64,000 nucleotides of DNA from Bacillus albus (GTDB taxonomy: Bacteria > Bacillota > Bacilli > Bacillales > Bacillaceae_G), in contig NZ_MAOE01000125.1 of assembly GCF_001884185.1 (NCBI RefSeq), positions 1 to 64,000 on the forward strand, in the 5' to 3' direction. Below are positions 52,938-62,324 of the stretch, piece by piece. How positions within the stretch are numbered: the first letter of the stretch is position 1; each line of letters begins with the position of its first letter. A program made the translations under genes and the position numbers. The notes under the pieces are model-generated. The model was not told the DNA's origin and did no database searches. It saw only the letters and a list, made by a program, of their open reading frames with translations.

Positions 52938-53408
52938 ATGAATGCAATTGATCTTAGTATATTAAATTTGAAAGAAACGAGAAGGCGCTCAGAAAAATTA
53001 TGGAATTCTCTTCCTGACAATTTTCTTAATTGGAAACCTGATCATGAGGCTATGTCCTTTGGTGAAATGATTCGTCATGTATGGAGCTCAACTTTTTACT
53101 ATCATATGATTTTAAAAAACAACGGCTCAATACATGATATACATTTCCCGTATGATGACGAGCCAATTACTTGTGTAAAAAAAGAAATTGAATTGGCACA
53201 AGTATACTTTACTAACTTCATAGAATATGTACAATCCATAAGCATAGCCGAGCTAGATTCAACCCTTATTGATCGAAGCGATGTTGGCTATGAAAGATAT
53301 TTAGGCGACATGCTATTACGAATTGCCTATCATGATGCGGTCCATGCAGGTCAATTTTTACAATATTTACGAATGGTAAACTTGGAAAGACCTTTAATTT
53401 GGGATTAG
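52938..53408 (+). CDS. DinB family protein
   Basis: 156 residues, four-helix bundle: FGEMIRHVWSSTFYYHM (metal His), and LRIAYHDAVHAGQFLQYLRM with two His. Such proteins are metal-dependent thiol-transferase-like or damage-induced proteins of unclear role. ATG with AAAGGAAAATGTATT upstream. Divergent from the ArsR-type gene. Confidence 0.88.
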   Translation: MNAIDLSILNLKETRRRSEKLWNSLPDNFLNWKPDHEAMSFGEMIRHVWSSTFYYHMILKNNGSIHDIHFPYDDEPITCVKKEIELAQVYFTNFIEYVQSISIAELDSTLIDRSDVGYERYLGDMLLRIAYHDAVHAGQFLQYLRMVNLERPLIWD

Positions 53409-53461
53409 ATATGACAAATGTTTACAACGCTTCATTTTAAACTAATATATTAAACACATAA

Positions 53462-53498
53462 AAAGCACGTGTTTGATTACTACTCAAACACGTGCTTT
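53462..53498. terminator. bidirectional terminator
   Basis: AAAGCACGTGTTTGA and TCAAACACGTGCTTT (15 bp, 7-nt loop) between convergent genes. Confidence 0.9.
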
Positions 53499-53545
53499 CA
53501 AAACAACTATATTACCCATAAACAATAAAATGTAAGCATTAAAAA

Positions 53546-54694
53546 CTACGACCGAAACGCCGCATCCGCCAACATAGACAGTGTTACATCATCCATCGGC
53601 GGATTGTGTAATCCTGCTCTGACGTTTAAATAGTAGCGGTGAAGCGGATTTTGTTCTGATAAACTTTTTGCCCCTACGATGCGCATTGCTTTATCTACAA
53701 TTGATATCGCTGCATTCGTTACGGCATATTTCACTGCTGCTAATTCTGCTTGCAATGATAGTTTATCCTCTGCTTCATCGTACTTTTTCGCAATTTGATA
53801 TAAAAAGACGCGAGCTTGCATAAGCTCAAGTTCTAATTCTCCAACTAATCTTCTAACATTCGGCAATAAACTAATAGAATGATTTAAACTATTTGGCTTG
53901 TATGATTCCGCAAATTGAACTGCATAATTTCTTGCTGCTTGTGCAATTCCTAAATAACATGCTGGTATATGTAGCAACCAGCCAATACCCTTTTGTTTCA
54001 CTTTTCCGCCCTTGATATCTGTAAAAAAGCGGTTTTCTATCTCCACATTTTGTAAGACAAGGTCGTGACTAGCAGTCCCTCGCATCGCAACGCTATCCCA
54101 CGTTTCTTCAATGGATACACCGAGAGTATTTCTTGGAATAACAAACTCACCAACTTCTTCTCGACCTTCCATACTTGCTGAAATAATAAAATAATCAAGT
54201 ACTGGCGCCATCGTTGTAAAAGTTTTCCGTCCGTTTATAACCCACTTATCGCCTTGTTGAACCGCTATTGTTTCTGGTTTTCCACCACGCGTCGGACTCC
54301 CTGTTTTTGGTTCTGTTGCTGCCCTGTTAAAGAGTGCACCGTTACGCACTTCTTCACAAAACCACTTGAACATCTCATCATTCCAAGAGTGATTTTCCGC
54401 TAACTCTTTCACAATACCAAGATGCCAGCCAATCGATAATGCAGTAGCCCCGCAGCCTTCCGCGATTTTCTCTTGAAATAAAACGAAGTCATATAAAGAA
54501 ATCGCACTACCACCAAATTCCTTCGGTAACGTTAATTTCGTATATCCGATATCTTTCAAATCACTTATATTTTCATACGGAAATGATCCTAATTCACTTA
54601 GTTGATGCTCTCTTTCCATGAACTTCGGAATCAATTTATTTATTTGTGCAATAATGAAAGATTGTTCTTCTGTTTCAACAAATGAGAGTGCCAT
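53546..54694 (-). CDS. acyl-CoA dehydrogenase family protein
   Basis: 382 residues. N-terminal helical domain, flavin-contact region NRAATEPKTGSPTRGGKPET, then a beta domain with WDSVAMRGTASHDLVLQNVE, and a C-terminal helical bundle. The usual catalytic Glu position is not obvious, so it may belong to the DszC/monooxygenase-like branch. ATG with AAAGGAG upstream. Monocistronic. Confidence 0.83.
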   Translation of the reverse strand: MALSFVETEEQSFIIAQINKLIPKFMEREHQLSELGSFPYENISDLKDIGYTKLTLPKEFGGSAISLYDFVLFQEKIAEGCGATALSIGWHLGIVKELAENHSWNDEMFKWFCEEVRNGALFNRAATEPKTGSPTRGGKPETIAVQQGDKWVINGRKTFTTMAPVLDYFIISASMEGREEVGEFVIPRNTLGVSIEETWDSVAMRGTASHDLVLQNVEIENRFFTDIKGGKVKQKGIGWLLHIPACYLGIAQAARNYAVQFAESYKPNSLNHSISLLPNVRRLVGELELELMQARVFLYQIAKKYDEAEDKLSLQAELAAVKYAVTNAAISIVDKAMRIVGAKSLSEQNPLHRYYLNVRAGLHNPPMDDVTLSMLADAAFRS

Positions 54695-54848
54695 ACTATA
54701 ATCTCCTTTATGTTCGATTCATCAACCGCTCACTTTTTCATTATGATTATATGAAGCTACCTCTCTATTGTTTCACTATTCCGATAAAAATACAATGTTT
54801 TTGACTAATAAGAAAAGTTCCTATTTAAGGATAGGTTCTTTTCTTATG

Positions 54849-55481
54849 TTAGTCTCCCTTCAATGCCTTTAATGGCAAAGAGGTTACATATCCAATATAC
54901 GAGAATAATTCTTTAAAGAAGAATGGAATTTCTGTGTCTAACGTTTTATATGCTGATGTCGGCGTTGGTGAAGCATACGCTTCAATATTAATATGTTTTG
55001 CGATTCTCATTGCGCGTTTCATATGAAGTGGATCACTTACAATCGTGTATGTGCGTATTCCGTTCTCTATTCCAACTTCCTTCGCATTCTTTAAATTTTC
55101 TTCCGTGAAAAGGGATTTTGTTTCAATTAAAATATCTTCGTCTTTTACACCTTGTTTCATTGCATATACTCTAGCAGTACGCGCTTCCTCAAGTTCTGCT
55201 TCGAACTTTGTACCACCTGTAAAAATAATTTTTTTAATGTTTCCGTTCTTATATAAAGAAATCGCATGATTAATTCTTTCTTTAAATACAGGTGATGGTT
55301 TTCCGTTCCAAGAAGCTGCTCCTAGTACGATACCAGCATCCGTTTTCACACTATCATCTGTTTTAAAGCGATAGCTCCAAATATCGTAAGCTGCATAACT
55401 TACATATAAAATAGCAGAACAAATCATTAGTAAAAATACTTGAAAGATTCGTCTTTTCTTACTTTTCTTATTTTCTTTCAT
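54849..55481 (-). CDS. YdcF/SanA-like (DUF218) protein
   Basis: 210 residues. One membrane helix near the N-terminus (IFQVFLLMICSAILYVSYAA), then DUF218 with GIVLGAASWNGKPSPVFKER, FTGGTKFEAELEEART and the VSDPLHMKRAMRIA strand. Possible role at the envelope. ATG at 55481 is chosen for GGAGG 9 nt upstream. Confidence 0.85.
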   Translation of the reverse strand: MKENKKSKKRRIFQVFLLMICSAILYVSYAAYDIWSYRFKTDDSVKTDAGIVLGAASWNGKPSPVFKERINHAISLYKNGNIKKIIFTGGTKFEAELEEARTARVYAMKQGVKDEDILIETKSLFTEENLKNAKEVGIENGIRTYTIVSDPLHMKRAMRIAKHINIEAYASPTPTSAYKTLDTEIPFFFKELFSYIGYVTSLPLKALKGD

Positions 55482-55508
55482 TTGTAATTGCCTCCGTACA
55501 TCATCCAT

Positions 55509-55811
55509 ACTTCTATAAAAAACATTTATATCAAATCGTTTTGTTTGAGTTTATTTAAAAGAAGGAACTTTACTTGTTATTTATGTATAAAAGGGTTTTC
55601 ATTTAAAATTGAGGATTATCAATTCATTTTTTATTTGCGGTTTTCATTACATGTTTTAAATTCATAAGTTTATTACCATACAACTACATTGTAACGAATT
55701 TTTTCTCAGAAGGGAACGATGAAACAAAAGTAATTAAAATAAAGTAGCATTTTGTAAGAAAAAAGGTATATTTTTCTTACATCAAGAACAATATACCTTT
55801 CAAAACACGAA
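55509..55811. other. intergenic stretch with alternative hairpins
   Basis: Mostly AT-rich without genes. At its end two mutually exclusive stems overlap: GTAAGAAAAA/TTTTTCTTAC, and AAAGGTATA (55762-55770) with TATACCTTT (55792-55800). The second acts as terminator for the GNAT gene on the minus strand. Confidence 0.5.
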
Positions 55812-56399
55812 TTATAACTTTTCTTTATACAATTCTAATTTTTCCAACAAATGCAGTTTCACAACTGGCCATTCACTTGCGATAATACTATACACAACCG
55901 CATCTCTCACATGACCACTTGGCAATTTTCTTTCATTTCTAAGCACACCTTCTTTTACTGCACCTAACCTTTCAATTGCTCGTTGTGCTTTTTTATTTCT
56001 TGCATCCGTCTTAATTTGTACTCTGAGCATATGCAGTTTTTCAAAAGCATACTGGAGAAGCATATACTTACACTCTGTATTGATACTCGTACGTTGCACA
56101 CTTGGATGATACCACGTTTGTCCTAACTCGACTGTTTTATCTTCTACTGAAATATTATATAAACGCGTACTTCCTACAATCGTATTCGTTTGTTGATCCA
56201 CTACAACGAACGGTATTTGAGTACCCTTCCCATAACCCCGTATCGCTTTTTGAACATATTGCTGCATATCTTGAACACTATCCATTTTAGAGATTAAATA
56301 CGCCCAAATATCCCGATTTCCTTCTACAATTGAAAACAAAGTTTCGACATCATCACTATCCATTAACCGTAACTTTACTCTTTCGTGAATCATTTCCAT
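55812..56399 (-). CDS. GNAT acetyltransferase (RimJ/RimL type)
   Basis: 195 residues. HERVKLRLMDSDDVETLFSI at the N-terminus, VELGQTWYHPSVQRTSINTE as motif A, and RNKKAQRAIERLGAVKEGVL as motif B. Acetylates an unknown amine. ATG follows GGGGGCTTTCAA. Stands alone. Confidence 0.87.
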   Translation of the reverse strand: MEMIHERVKLRLMDSDDVETLFSIVEGNRDIWAYLISKMDSVQDMQQYVQKAIRGYGKGTQIPFVVVDQQTNTIVGSTRLYNISVEDKTVELGQTWYHPSVQRTSINTECKYMLLQYAFEKLHMLRVQIKTDARNKKAQRAIERLGAVKEGVLRNERKLPSGHVRDAVVYSIIASEWPVVKLHLLEKLELYKEKL

Positions 56400-56546
56400 T
56401 TGAAAGCCCCCTTTGTTGTTACTATATCACACGAAACAGAAACGTTTTATAAGAATAATAGAATGGTTTTTACAAAATTCCTTTTCAAATATAATCTTCT
56501 CGTATACAGCGGGAAGGCTCATCAATAACCTTTAAAAAGGAAATTT

Positions 56547-56575
56547 TTGATAATTTCCAATAAATACTATATAAT
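56547..56575 (+). promoter_or_regulatory. promoter of small membrane peptide gene
   Basis: TTGATA at 56547-56552, 17-nt spacer, TATAAT at 56570-56575. Confidence 0.75.
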
Positions 56576-56597
56576 AATAAAACGGGAGAGGATAAAA

Positions 56598-56711
56598 ATG
56601 CTAGATCAAATTACTTGGGGAACGCCAGGCAGCTTATTATGCTTAGGATTCTTTTTTGCAGGATTAGGAATCTTCTTAAGAAGCATGACGTCATATTCAA
56701 AAAATAAATAA
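56598..56711 (+). CDS. 37-residue membrane peptide
   Basis: Reads MLDQITWGTPGSLLCLGFFF then AGLGIFLRSMTSYSKNK. It has a consensus promoter at 56547-56575 and a GGGAGAGG site at good spacing, so it is very likely expressed. A single hydrophobic helix with Gly-rich faces, and a basic tail probably inside. Family unknown. Confidence 0.7.
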   Translation: MLDQITWGTPGSLLCLGFFFAGLGIFLRSMTSYSKNK

Positions 56712-56810
56712 AAGCATCCCAAAAACAGAAAATAGTACATTTTCATGTTTTTGGATATTTGATTTTCTTAGCTTGATAGCGATATCGGAATACCTCGCTT
56801 TTAAACAAAA

Positions 56811-56836
56811 GAAGCCTTTCTTTTACAGAAGGCTTC
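56811..56836 (-). terminator. terminator of YjiH-like gene
   Basis: GAAGCCTT/AAGGCTTC stem followed on the minus strand by TTTTGTTT, about 30 nt after the stop at 56866. Confidence 0.72.
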
Positions 56837-56865
56837 CTTTGTTATAGATTTATCTTATTAAAACT

Positions 56866-58194
56866 TTAAAGCAACAAATAAGCAATCGGAGTAATAATAA
56901 GTAACGTTAATATCGTTCTTTGTACGTAGAGAATTATAAGTTCCGATACTTTTAACGGAATGTCTGTCGATAAAATACAAGGAATGGAAGCTGAGAAGAA
57001 CAATATAGATGATACCGAAACCACCGCAATAACAAACTTTGTCACAAGTGGTGCACTTACAACTAACAATGATGGTAAAAACATTTCCGCAATACCAACA
57101 GATGCTGCTTTAGCAGCTAAGCCTGCTTCTGGTAATTGTAAAGCCCATGTAAATGGATAGAAAATATAACTGATCCAATCAAATATTGGCGTGAATTTCG
57201 CTAAAACGATACCAATTAAACCAACTGACATAATAGATGGTAAAATTCCCATCGTCATAATAAAACCATCTTTTAAATTCACTGCGATATTTTTCATAAT
57301 ACTCGGTGCAGATTTCGATACTTCTAACGCATCTTCCCAAGCACGTTCTAACATTTTCTCTTTATAAACGGGCTCTGGGAACCCTTCTTCCGTTACATAT
57401 GTATCTGGTTTTCTACTAAGGGGTGGGATTCTTACGGTGATAGCGGTTACGATGAATGTTACAACGAGAGTCGTCCAAAAATAAACATTCCATAAATGCA
57501 TAATGTCTAATGTTTTTGCGATGATGATCATAAATGTAGCGGATACTGTAGAAAAACCTGTAGCGATAATAGCTGCTTCTTTTGTTGTATACTTTCCTTC
57601 TTTATAGACACGGTTTGTAATAAGTAGCGCAAGCGAATAACTCCCTACGAAGGACGCAACCGCATCGATTGCTGACCGTCCCGGCGTTTTCCATAATGGT
57701 CTCATAATGGGTCTACAAAACGTACCGATAAATTCTAGTAATCCGTACCCGACTAATAAAGCTAAAAAAGCCGAGCCAATTGGAACGAGTAAACTTACCG
57801 ATATTACTAATTTTTCATACAAAAACGGCCCAACGTCTGGCGCAAAGAACCAAGCTGGTCCTACTTTCAAACAATATAGTACGCCAAAAACGACGCCGAC
57901 TACTTTTAAAATAGAAAAACAAATGTCTACGAGAGATGCATTCCATTTTTTCGTATAAAACGGATAAATCGCACCCATTATCATAACGAGTAGTGCATAA
58001 TAAGGTACGACGCTCGGAACCGAAGACCGAATCCATGATACGATATGATCAATCATAATAGATGAAGCACCATTTATCGTAACTGGTACGAAAAACATAA
58101 ACACCCCAACGAGACTAGCGAGTATAAAGCGAAGAATGATCCTCTTCTCACTCCCTGTCTTAATTACATTCCTTTTTAATTCAATTTCACTCAA
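56866..58194 (-). CDS. YjiH/Gate-domain (nucleoside recognition) membrane protein
   Basis: 442 residues with about ten membrane helices. SAIDAVASFVGSYSLALLIT and TKEAAIIATGFSTVSATFMI form the first Gate unit, and AAKAASVGIAEMFLPSLLVV the second. Possible transporter of unknown substrate. TTG start, following AGGAGGTGTCGAATT. Confidence 0.83.
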   Translation of the reverse strand: MSEIELKRNVIKTGSEKRIILRFILASLVGVFMFFVPVTINGASSIMIDHIVSWIRSSVPSVVPYYALLVMIMGAIYPFYTKKWNASLVDICFSILKVVGVVFGVLYCLKVGPAWFFAPDVGPFLYEKLVISVSLLVPIGSAFLALLVGYGLLEFIGTFCRPIMRPLWKTPGRSAIDAVASFVGSYSLALLITNRVYKEGKYTTKEAAIIATGFSTVSATFMIIIAKTLDIMHLWNVYFWTTLVVTFIVTAITVRIPPLSRKPDTYVTEEGFPEPVYKEKMLERAWEDALEVSKSAPSIMKNIAVNLKDGFIMTMGILPSIMSVGLIGIVLAKFTPIFDWISYIFYPFTWALQLPEAGLAAKAASVGIAEMFLPSLLVVSAPLVTKFVIAVVSVSSILFFSASIPCILSTDIPLKVSELIILYVQRTILTLLIITPIAYLLL

Positions 58195-58274
58195 AATTCG
58201 ACACCTCCTATTATCTAAAAATTCTGTATAATTATGTTAGATTCCTTCTTTAGATTTCTATATTTAATCATATA

Positions 58275-58302
58275 AAAAAGCCTATTTTAAAATAGGCTTT
58301 TT
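58275..58302 (-). terminator. terminator of APH-like gene
   Basis: AAAAAGCCTATTTT and AAAATAGGCTTTTT, adjacent to the stop at 58306. Confidence 0.85.
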
Positions 58303-58305
58303 CTA

Positions 58306-59184
58306 CTATCTCTCATAATCATCCACAATAACTTGAATGACACGATACGATTCTTCTACCACTATCTTATTACTTGCCTTATTCGCATCATATGTAATTA
58401 ACGCCTTCCAAAGTGCCCATCCTCTCGCTCTATTCCACGTTTCTTCATCTATTTGCAATACTTCTTTAAATACGTTTCTACTACTTTTATCAAAAAATGC
58501 CCATGCCATCGCTGCATCACAAGCCGGATCCCCTACTCCTAAAATACCAAAATCAATGACGGCACAAAGCTTTCCATCCTTAACGAGTAAGTTCCCTGGC
58601 GCAACATCTCCATGAACCCAAACTGGCTTACGCCTCCATGTTGACTGAAGTGCTAAATCCCAAAGATGCTTTAATACTGTTTCATCAAAAACGTCCTTAT
58701 TATTTTCGATAGCATCTCTCGCCTCTTCATCATATACAGATATAAGCCCGCCTCGGTAAAAATTATGCGCTCCAGCTATCGGTCCTTTGCTCGCATCAAT
58801 GGATTGCAATTCTACTAAAAACAATCCTAAGTCTGCCGCAAATTCATTTAAGTCACAGACATTTCGTCTCGTAACTGTCTCCCCCTCTATCCACTTATTA
58901 ATAGACCACGGCCATGGATACGCTTCAGACGGATTTCCTTTCGCAATTGGTGTAGAAATCGGTAAAGAAAGCTCCTTACTTAATATAGGTAACCACTTGT
59001 TTTCTTTCTCTACTTGCGGTGCATATGCTGCATCACTTGGCAATCTTACACTCATCTTATCACCTAGGTGAAATGTTCTGTTATCATGCCCACTACACTT
59101 TACAGGTTTCACCTCTAAATGTGCCCATTCAGGAAACTGTTCCCCTATTAACCTTTTAACTAAATCAGTATCAATTTGATTCAT
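58306..59184 (-). CDS. aminoglycoside phosphotransferase (APH) family protein
   Basis: 292 residues. WVHGDVAPGNLLVKDGKLCA (catalytic HGDxxxxN) and VIDFGILGVGDPACDAAMAW (DFG-type metal site) identify the fold, with an N-lobe HDNRTFHLGDKMSVRLP. Similar proteins are annotated as aminoglycoside kinases but the substrate here is unknown. ATG follows GGGGATAGTGA. Lies just after a broken GNAT gene. Confidence 0.85.
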   Translation of the reverse strand: MNQIDTDLVKRLIGEQFPEWAHLEVKPVKCSGHDNRTFHLGDKMSVRLPSDAAYAPQVEKENKWLPILSKELSLPISTPIAKGNPSEAYPWPWSINKWIEGETVTRRNVCDLNEFAADLGLFLVELQSIDASKGPIAGAHNFYRGGLISVYDEEARDAIENNKDVFDETVLKHLWDLALQSTWRRKPVWVHGDVAPGNLLVKDGKLCAVIDFGILGVGDPACDAAMAWAFFDKSSRNVFKEVLQIDEETWNRARGWALWKALITYDANKASNKIVVEESYRVIQVIVDDYER

Positions 59185-59187
59185 TCA

Positions 59188-59656
59188 CTATCCCCTTTTC
59201 TTTTGAAACTTACTAAGTCCATCTGTACTGCCAACATAATCAAAACCATTTTTCTTATAAAAATCATTCAACGTACGATTATGTCCAACGCAATCCAACT
59301 TCAAAAACTCTTTGTCATGTTGTACATTCTCTTCTATCCACTGTAAAATCCATTCTCCTATTCCGTTACCTTTATACTTCCTCTTTACCAAAAATATGTT
59401 CATCCCATTCATTTTGTTTAGGAGATACTGTAACTGTACCGATAATTTCATCTTCTTTCGTAATCACATATGTATATTTCTCTCTTATACCTTCTAGTAT
59501 TTCATCCGTAGCCTCTCCGCCTAACAGATACTGCCACTGATCCACTTCTTTATGTTGTAGCCACTGCGCTACTTCTTTTAATAGCGTGATAATGCTATCG
59601 CTTTCCTCTTCAATAGCAGTTCGAATTGTATATTCTTTAACTGTAGTTCTCTCCAT
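59188..59656 (-). pseudogene. GNAT acetyltransferase with internal deletion
   Basis: ATG at 59656 (AAAGGGGAAC upstream) begins MERTTVKEYTIRTAIEEESD and reads to SPKQNEWDEHIFGKEEV and stop. A second frame (59188-59390) holds VKRKYKGNGIGEWILQWIEE, then CVGHNRTLNDFYKKNGFDYV. The two belong to one GNAT, but the strand before motif A (normally about 10-15 residues) is missing. The join GGTAAAGAGGAAG would arise if a repeat GTAAAGAGGA recombined with itself. The protein is inactive as read. Confidence 0.75.
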
Positions 59657-59682
59657 ATTGCTGTTCCCCTTTCCTATCGCTA

Positions 59683-60144
59683 TCATACTGATAAACGCGT
59701 TCTACCGTCATTTTCGTCGGTAACGTATTCAACATAATAACCTTGATTCCTTGCGTTTTCATACATCAATTCAATCTGTTTTTGATCTTTAGCGTAAATT
59801 GTGACGTATGTACAATCCGCAACTAGTAAAACTAATTCACACTTACTCTCTTTAAATTCTTCATATGTTTCAATATCTACTACTTCCTCTCCTTTTGAAT
59901 ACGCTTTTAAATCTGCAAAAATAACATAATATATATTGTCTTTAAATAATATTTTCAAATCTGATCCTTCCACTATACTTGGTTCTTCTGGAAATAATGC
60001 CTCATCCAATCCACCACGTGCTATTAAGTATGACTCCTCACTCCCTACCCACCAATCATATGAAGAAATATCAATTGGATTTAACACTTTCCAAAGTAAA
60101 TTATCATATTCATTTGGAATATCTACTGTAATTCCTCTTTTCAT
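59683..60144 (-). CDS. DUF2691-like protein
   Basis: 153 residues. KRGITVDIPNEYDNLLWKVL, SSYDWWVGSEESYLI and LFPEEPSIVEGSDLKILF suggest DUF2691, a small cytosolic family. Function unknown. ATG follows AGGAGCAAATAA. The stop is 27 nt upstream of the broken GNAT start, so the two formed an operon. Confidence 0.7.
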   Translation of the reverse strand: MKRGITVDIPNEYDNLLWKVLNPIDISSYDWWVGSEESYLIARGGLDEALFPEEPSIVEGSDLKILFKDNIYYVIFADLKAYSKGEEVVDIETYEEFKESKCELVLLVADCTYVTIYAKDQKQIELMYENARNQGYYVEYVTDENDGRTRLSV

Positions 60145-60252
60145 TTATTTGCTCCTAGCTTATTTATTTTCGTTTTCATTTCATACATTATATACCAAAT
60201 TCAATTACCATATTTTGTCGATATCTATGTAACTTGTATTTCACCGCGAAAA

Positions 60253-60281
60253 AAACCGTCCCACTACTTATGAAACGGTTT
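60253..60281 (-). terminator. terminator of ferritin-like gene
   Basis: AAACCGT pairs with ACGGTTT, followed on the minus strand by seven T. It is 97 nt after the stop at 60378; the spacer has nothing else of note. Confidence 0.6.
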
Positions 60282-60377
60282 CTCTCTGCTTATATTTAAG
60301 TTTTCCATGCAATTGTTGCACTGCGCTTTAAAATAAATTCTAATATATTCATCACATCAGCCATTCATTCTTAATGC

Positions 60378-60812
60378 TCACTTCGTCTTCACAAAATAAT
60401 ATAAAAACCACACCGCATGATTTTGTTCATCGGCAGCTATTCTGCGCATTAACTCTTTCAGATGTGCATCCGATGTTTCATCTGAAATTTCCAAGTAAAA
60501 ATCTACTGTCTTCTGTTCATCTTGTATAGCGAATTCTAATCCTTGTAAGTACGTATTTGGACATTCTTCCGTAATTTGTGGTTTCGGCTGCTGACCCGTT
60601 AAATTTGTATAGATTTGTACAAAATGATGGAAATGCTTTATTTCATCGTTACGAATCTCAAGAATTTGATTTCGTTCCGCCGTATTTGGAGCCATATTAG
60701 CTAATTTCGCATAGCAATTTATAGCACTAAACTCTCCGTTAATTGCTTTCTCAATATCACGAATCAGCTTATCATTTTGCCTATACGAATCATAATAATT
60801 CGAATTATACAT
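60378..60812 (-). CDS. ferritin-like domain protein
   Basis: 144 residues, four-helix bundle with duplicated carboxylate/His motifs: EFSAINCYAKLANMAPNTAE, NDEIKHFHHFVQIY, EFAIQDEQKTVDFYLEI and AADEQNHAVWFLYYF. Similar to rubrerythrin-like/DUF2202-type and spore-coat associated ferritin-fold proteins. ATG at 60812 with GGAGGGGATACG upstream. Confidence 0.8.
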   Translation of the reverse strand: MYNSNYYDSYRQNDKLIRDIEKAINGEFSAINCYAKLANMAPNTAERNQILEIRNDEIKHFHHFVQIYTNLTGQQPKPQITEECPNTYLQGLEFAIQDEQKTVDFYLEISDETSDAHLKELMRRIAADEQNHAVWFLYYFVKTK

Positions 60813-60932
60813 CGTATCCCCTCCATTATTCCGCATAACATTTTATGCAATTTTAAATAGCAGGAGCATGTATACAAAAAGGAACTGCAAATCCGAACTT
60901 TTTTATTCCCTTTAACCTATAAGTTAATAAAA

Positions 60933-60969
60933 GATAAAAACGCTTCACTCCTAGTGAAACGCTTTTATC
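60933..60969 (-). terminator. terminator of YhgE-like gene
   Basis: GATAAAAACGCTTCACT pairs with AGTGAAACGCTTTTATC (17 bp with two wobbles), just after the stop at 60972. Confidence 0.85.
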
Positions 60970-60971
60970 TT

Positions 60972-62153
60972 TTATGCGTTTAATTCCGTTTTGTGTTCCT
61001 TTCCTACACTACGTTTGAAAGCAGTCGCTAAAATAATCATCATACTTACCGCACCAATCCAAACGAGTACAGTAAGAGGTGTACTCCAGCTTAACCCTTT
61101 TCCGAAGAAGAATATTTCTCTCAGCCCTTCAATCATAAATCGCATTGGTAACCATGCATACACCCACTCTTGATAAAATGGCGACAACATTTCCGGTGCT
61201 AACGATAATAACGGTGCCCCGAAGAATAGTAAGAGAGCGAATACACCGATTCCCTTTAGTCCAACTAATGAAAGTACCACCGATATCATTAAGAAGAAAC
61301 TAAAGGATGTAATAGATAGAAACAGTGCCGTATCTGTGAAGTTCGTAATATTTAACCCTACCATACCATCCGCGATCCATGTAAGACCGAACCCAATGAC
61401 AAGTGTCGCAACAGCCCCTGTTACGATTTGTTTTAGTTTTAATACGAAACTTTCTTTTCTTGTACCTACTGGCATTTTACTTATCGCAATGAAGATAATT
61501 GCTGCACTCGCTAAACTGGCAATCCATAACGGCTGAAATAAAGACATTGGCGAGTTACCGTTCGCACTATTTTTGCCGATTTCGTTCACATTTGTCACTT
61601 TCTTTGCAATCGGTGTTACTACATTTGTAACTTGATCTGCTGTTAATGTAGCTCCTTTTGCTTTCAATCCTTCTAGTAGTTGCGCGCGAACAGTATTGTT
61701 CATATTATCAACTACCCCATTTAACATTTGTCCTGCCATAGTTGACGCTGCTGTATTCATTCCTTGATTGATGAATATTTCTACTTCTGGCGAAGATGGC
61801 TGTGGTGTTCGTAATGATGCTTGTTTTGCGCTAAAGTCTTTCGGAATAACTAATGCTGCGTAATACTCTTGATTATTTAAGCCTTTTTGAACTGCTTCTT
61901 TATTTTTCACTTCTACCCACTTCACCGCAGGTTCTTCCTCTGATTTTGATGTCTTTTTCATATTATCAACAATCGTTTGCCCCATATCCATCTTTGGTTG
62001 GTTCGGAATTTCTACTCCTTGATCCTCATTTACAATTGCGATTGGCAAGTTTTTCGGCTGAGGTTGAACGGTTGGAAATAACGTTAATGAAAAAATAAAA
62101 ACAACAAGTAGTGCAATAACTGGTGATAACAATAAAAGTTTATTTTTAAACAT
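60972..62153 (-). CDS. YhgE/Pip-type ABC-2 membrane protein
   Basis: 393 residues. Membrane helix at the N-terminus (LLLLSPVIALLVVFIFSLTL), a 160-residue extracellular domain (AIVNEDQGVEIPNQPKMDMG and FINQGMNTAASTMAGQMLNG), then five C-terminal helices. Such proteins form part of export or phage-receptor (Pip) systems. ATG with GGGAGAG upstream. Divergent from a TetR regulator that probably represses it. Confidence 0.87.
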   Translation of the reverse strand: MFKNKLLLLSPVIALLVVFIFSLTLFPTVQPQPKNLPIAIVNEDQGVEIPNQPKMDMGQTIVDNMKKTSKSEEEPAVKWVEVKNKEAVQKGLNNQEYYAALVIPKDFSAKQASLRTPQPSSPEVEIFINQGMNTAASTMAGQMLNGVVDNMNNTVRAQLLEGLKAKGATLTADQVTNVVTPIAKKVTNVNEIGKNSANGNSPMSLFQPLWIASLASAAIIFIAISKMPVGTRKESFVLKLKQIVTGAVATLVIGFGLTWIADGMVGLNITNFTDTALFLSITSFSFFLMISVVLSLVGLKGIGVFALLLFFGAPLLSLAPEMLSPFYQEWVYAWLPMRFMIEGLREIFFFGKGLSWSTPLTVLVWIGAVSMMIILATAFKRSVGKEHKTELNA

Positions 62154-62263
62154 TTTCTTTTCTCTCCCTTACATTTGATTTATAATAACCAACAACGTGT
62201 TGTTTATTTATATTTTGAATTATATGTTCGAGTTGAACCTTATACAATAATCAAAAATCGTAA

Positions 62264-62298
62264 ATGTGTCGGTTATAAGACACATCTTTGAAATGTGT
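62264..62298. promoter_or_regulatory. TetR operator candidate
   Basis: ATGTGTC/GACACAT (62264-62285, 8-nt centre) overlaps a second repeat ACACAT/ATGTGT (62280-62298). Both lie just before the TetR start, in the divergent promoter region. Confidence 0.6.
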
Positions 62299-62324
62299 TG
62301 GCTAAAATGAAGGAGGGACATGCT

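Noticed and set aside
58306-59184. Aminoglycoside resistance gene
   Set aside because: APH fold is clear, but the substrate cannot be inferred; many homologues phosphorylate other compounds.
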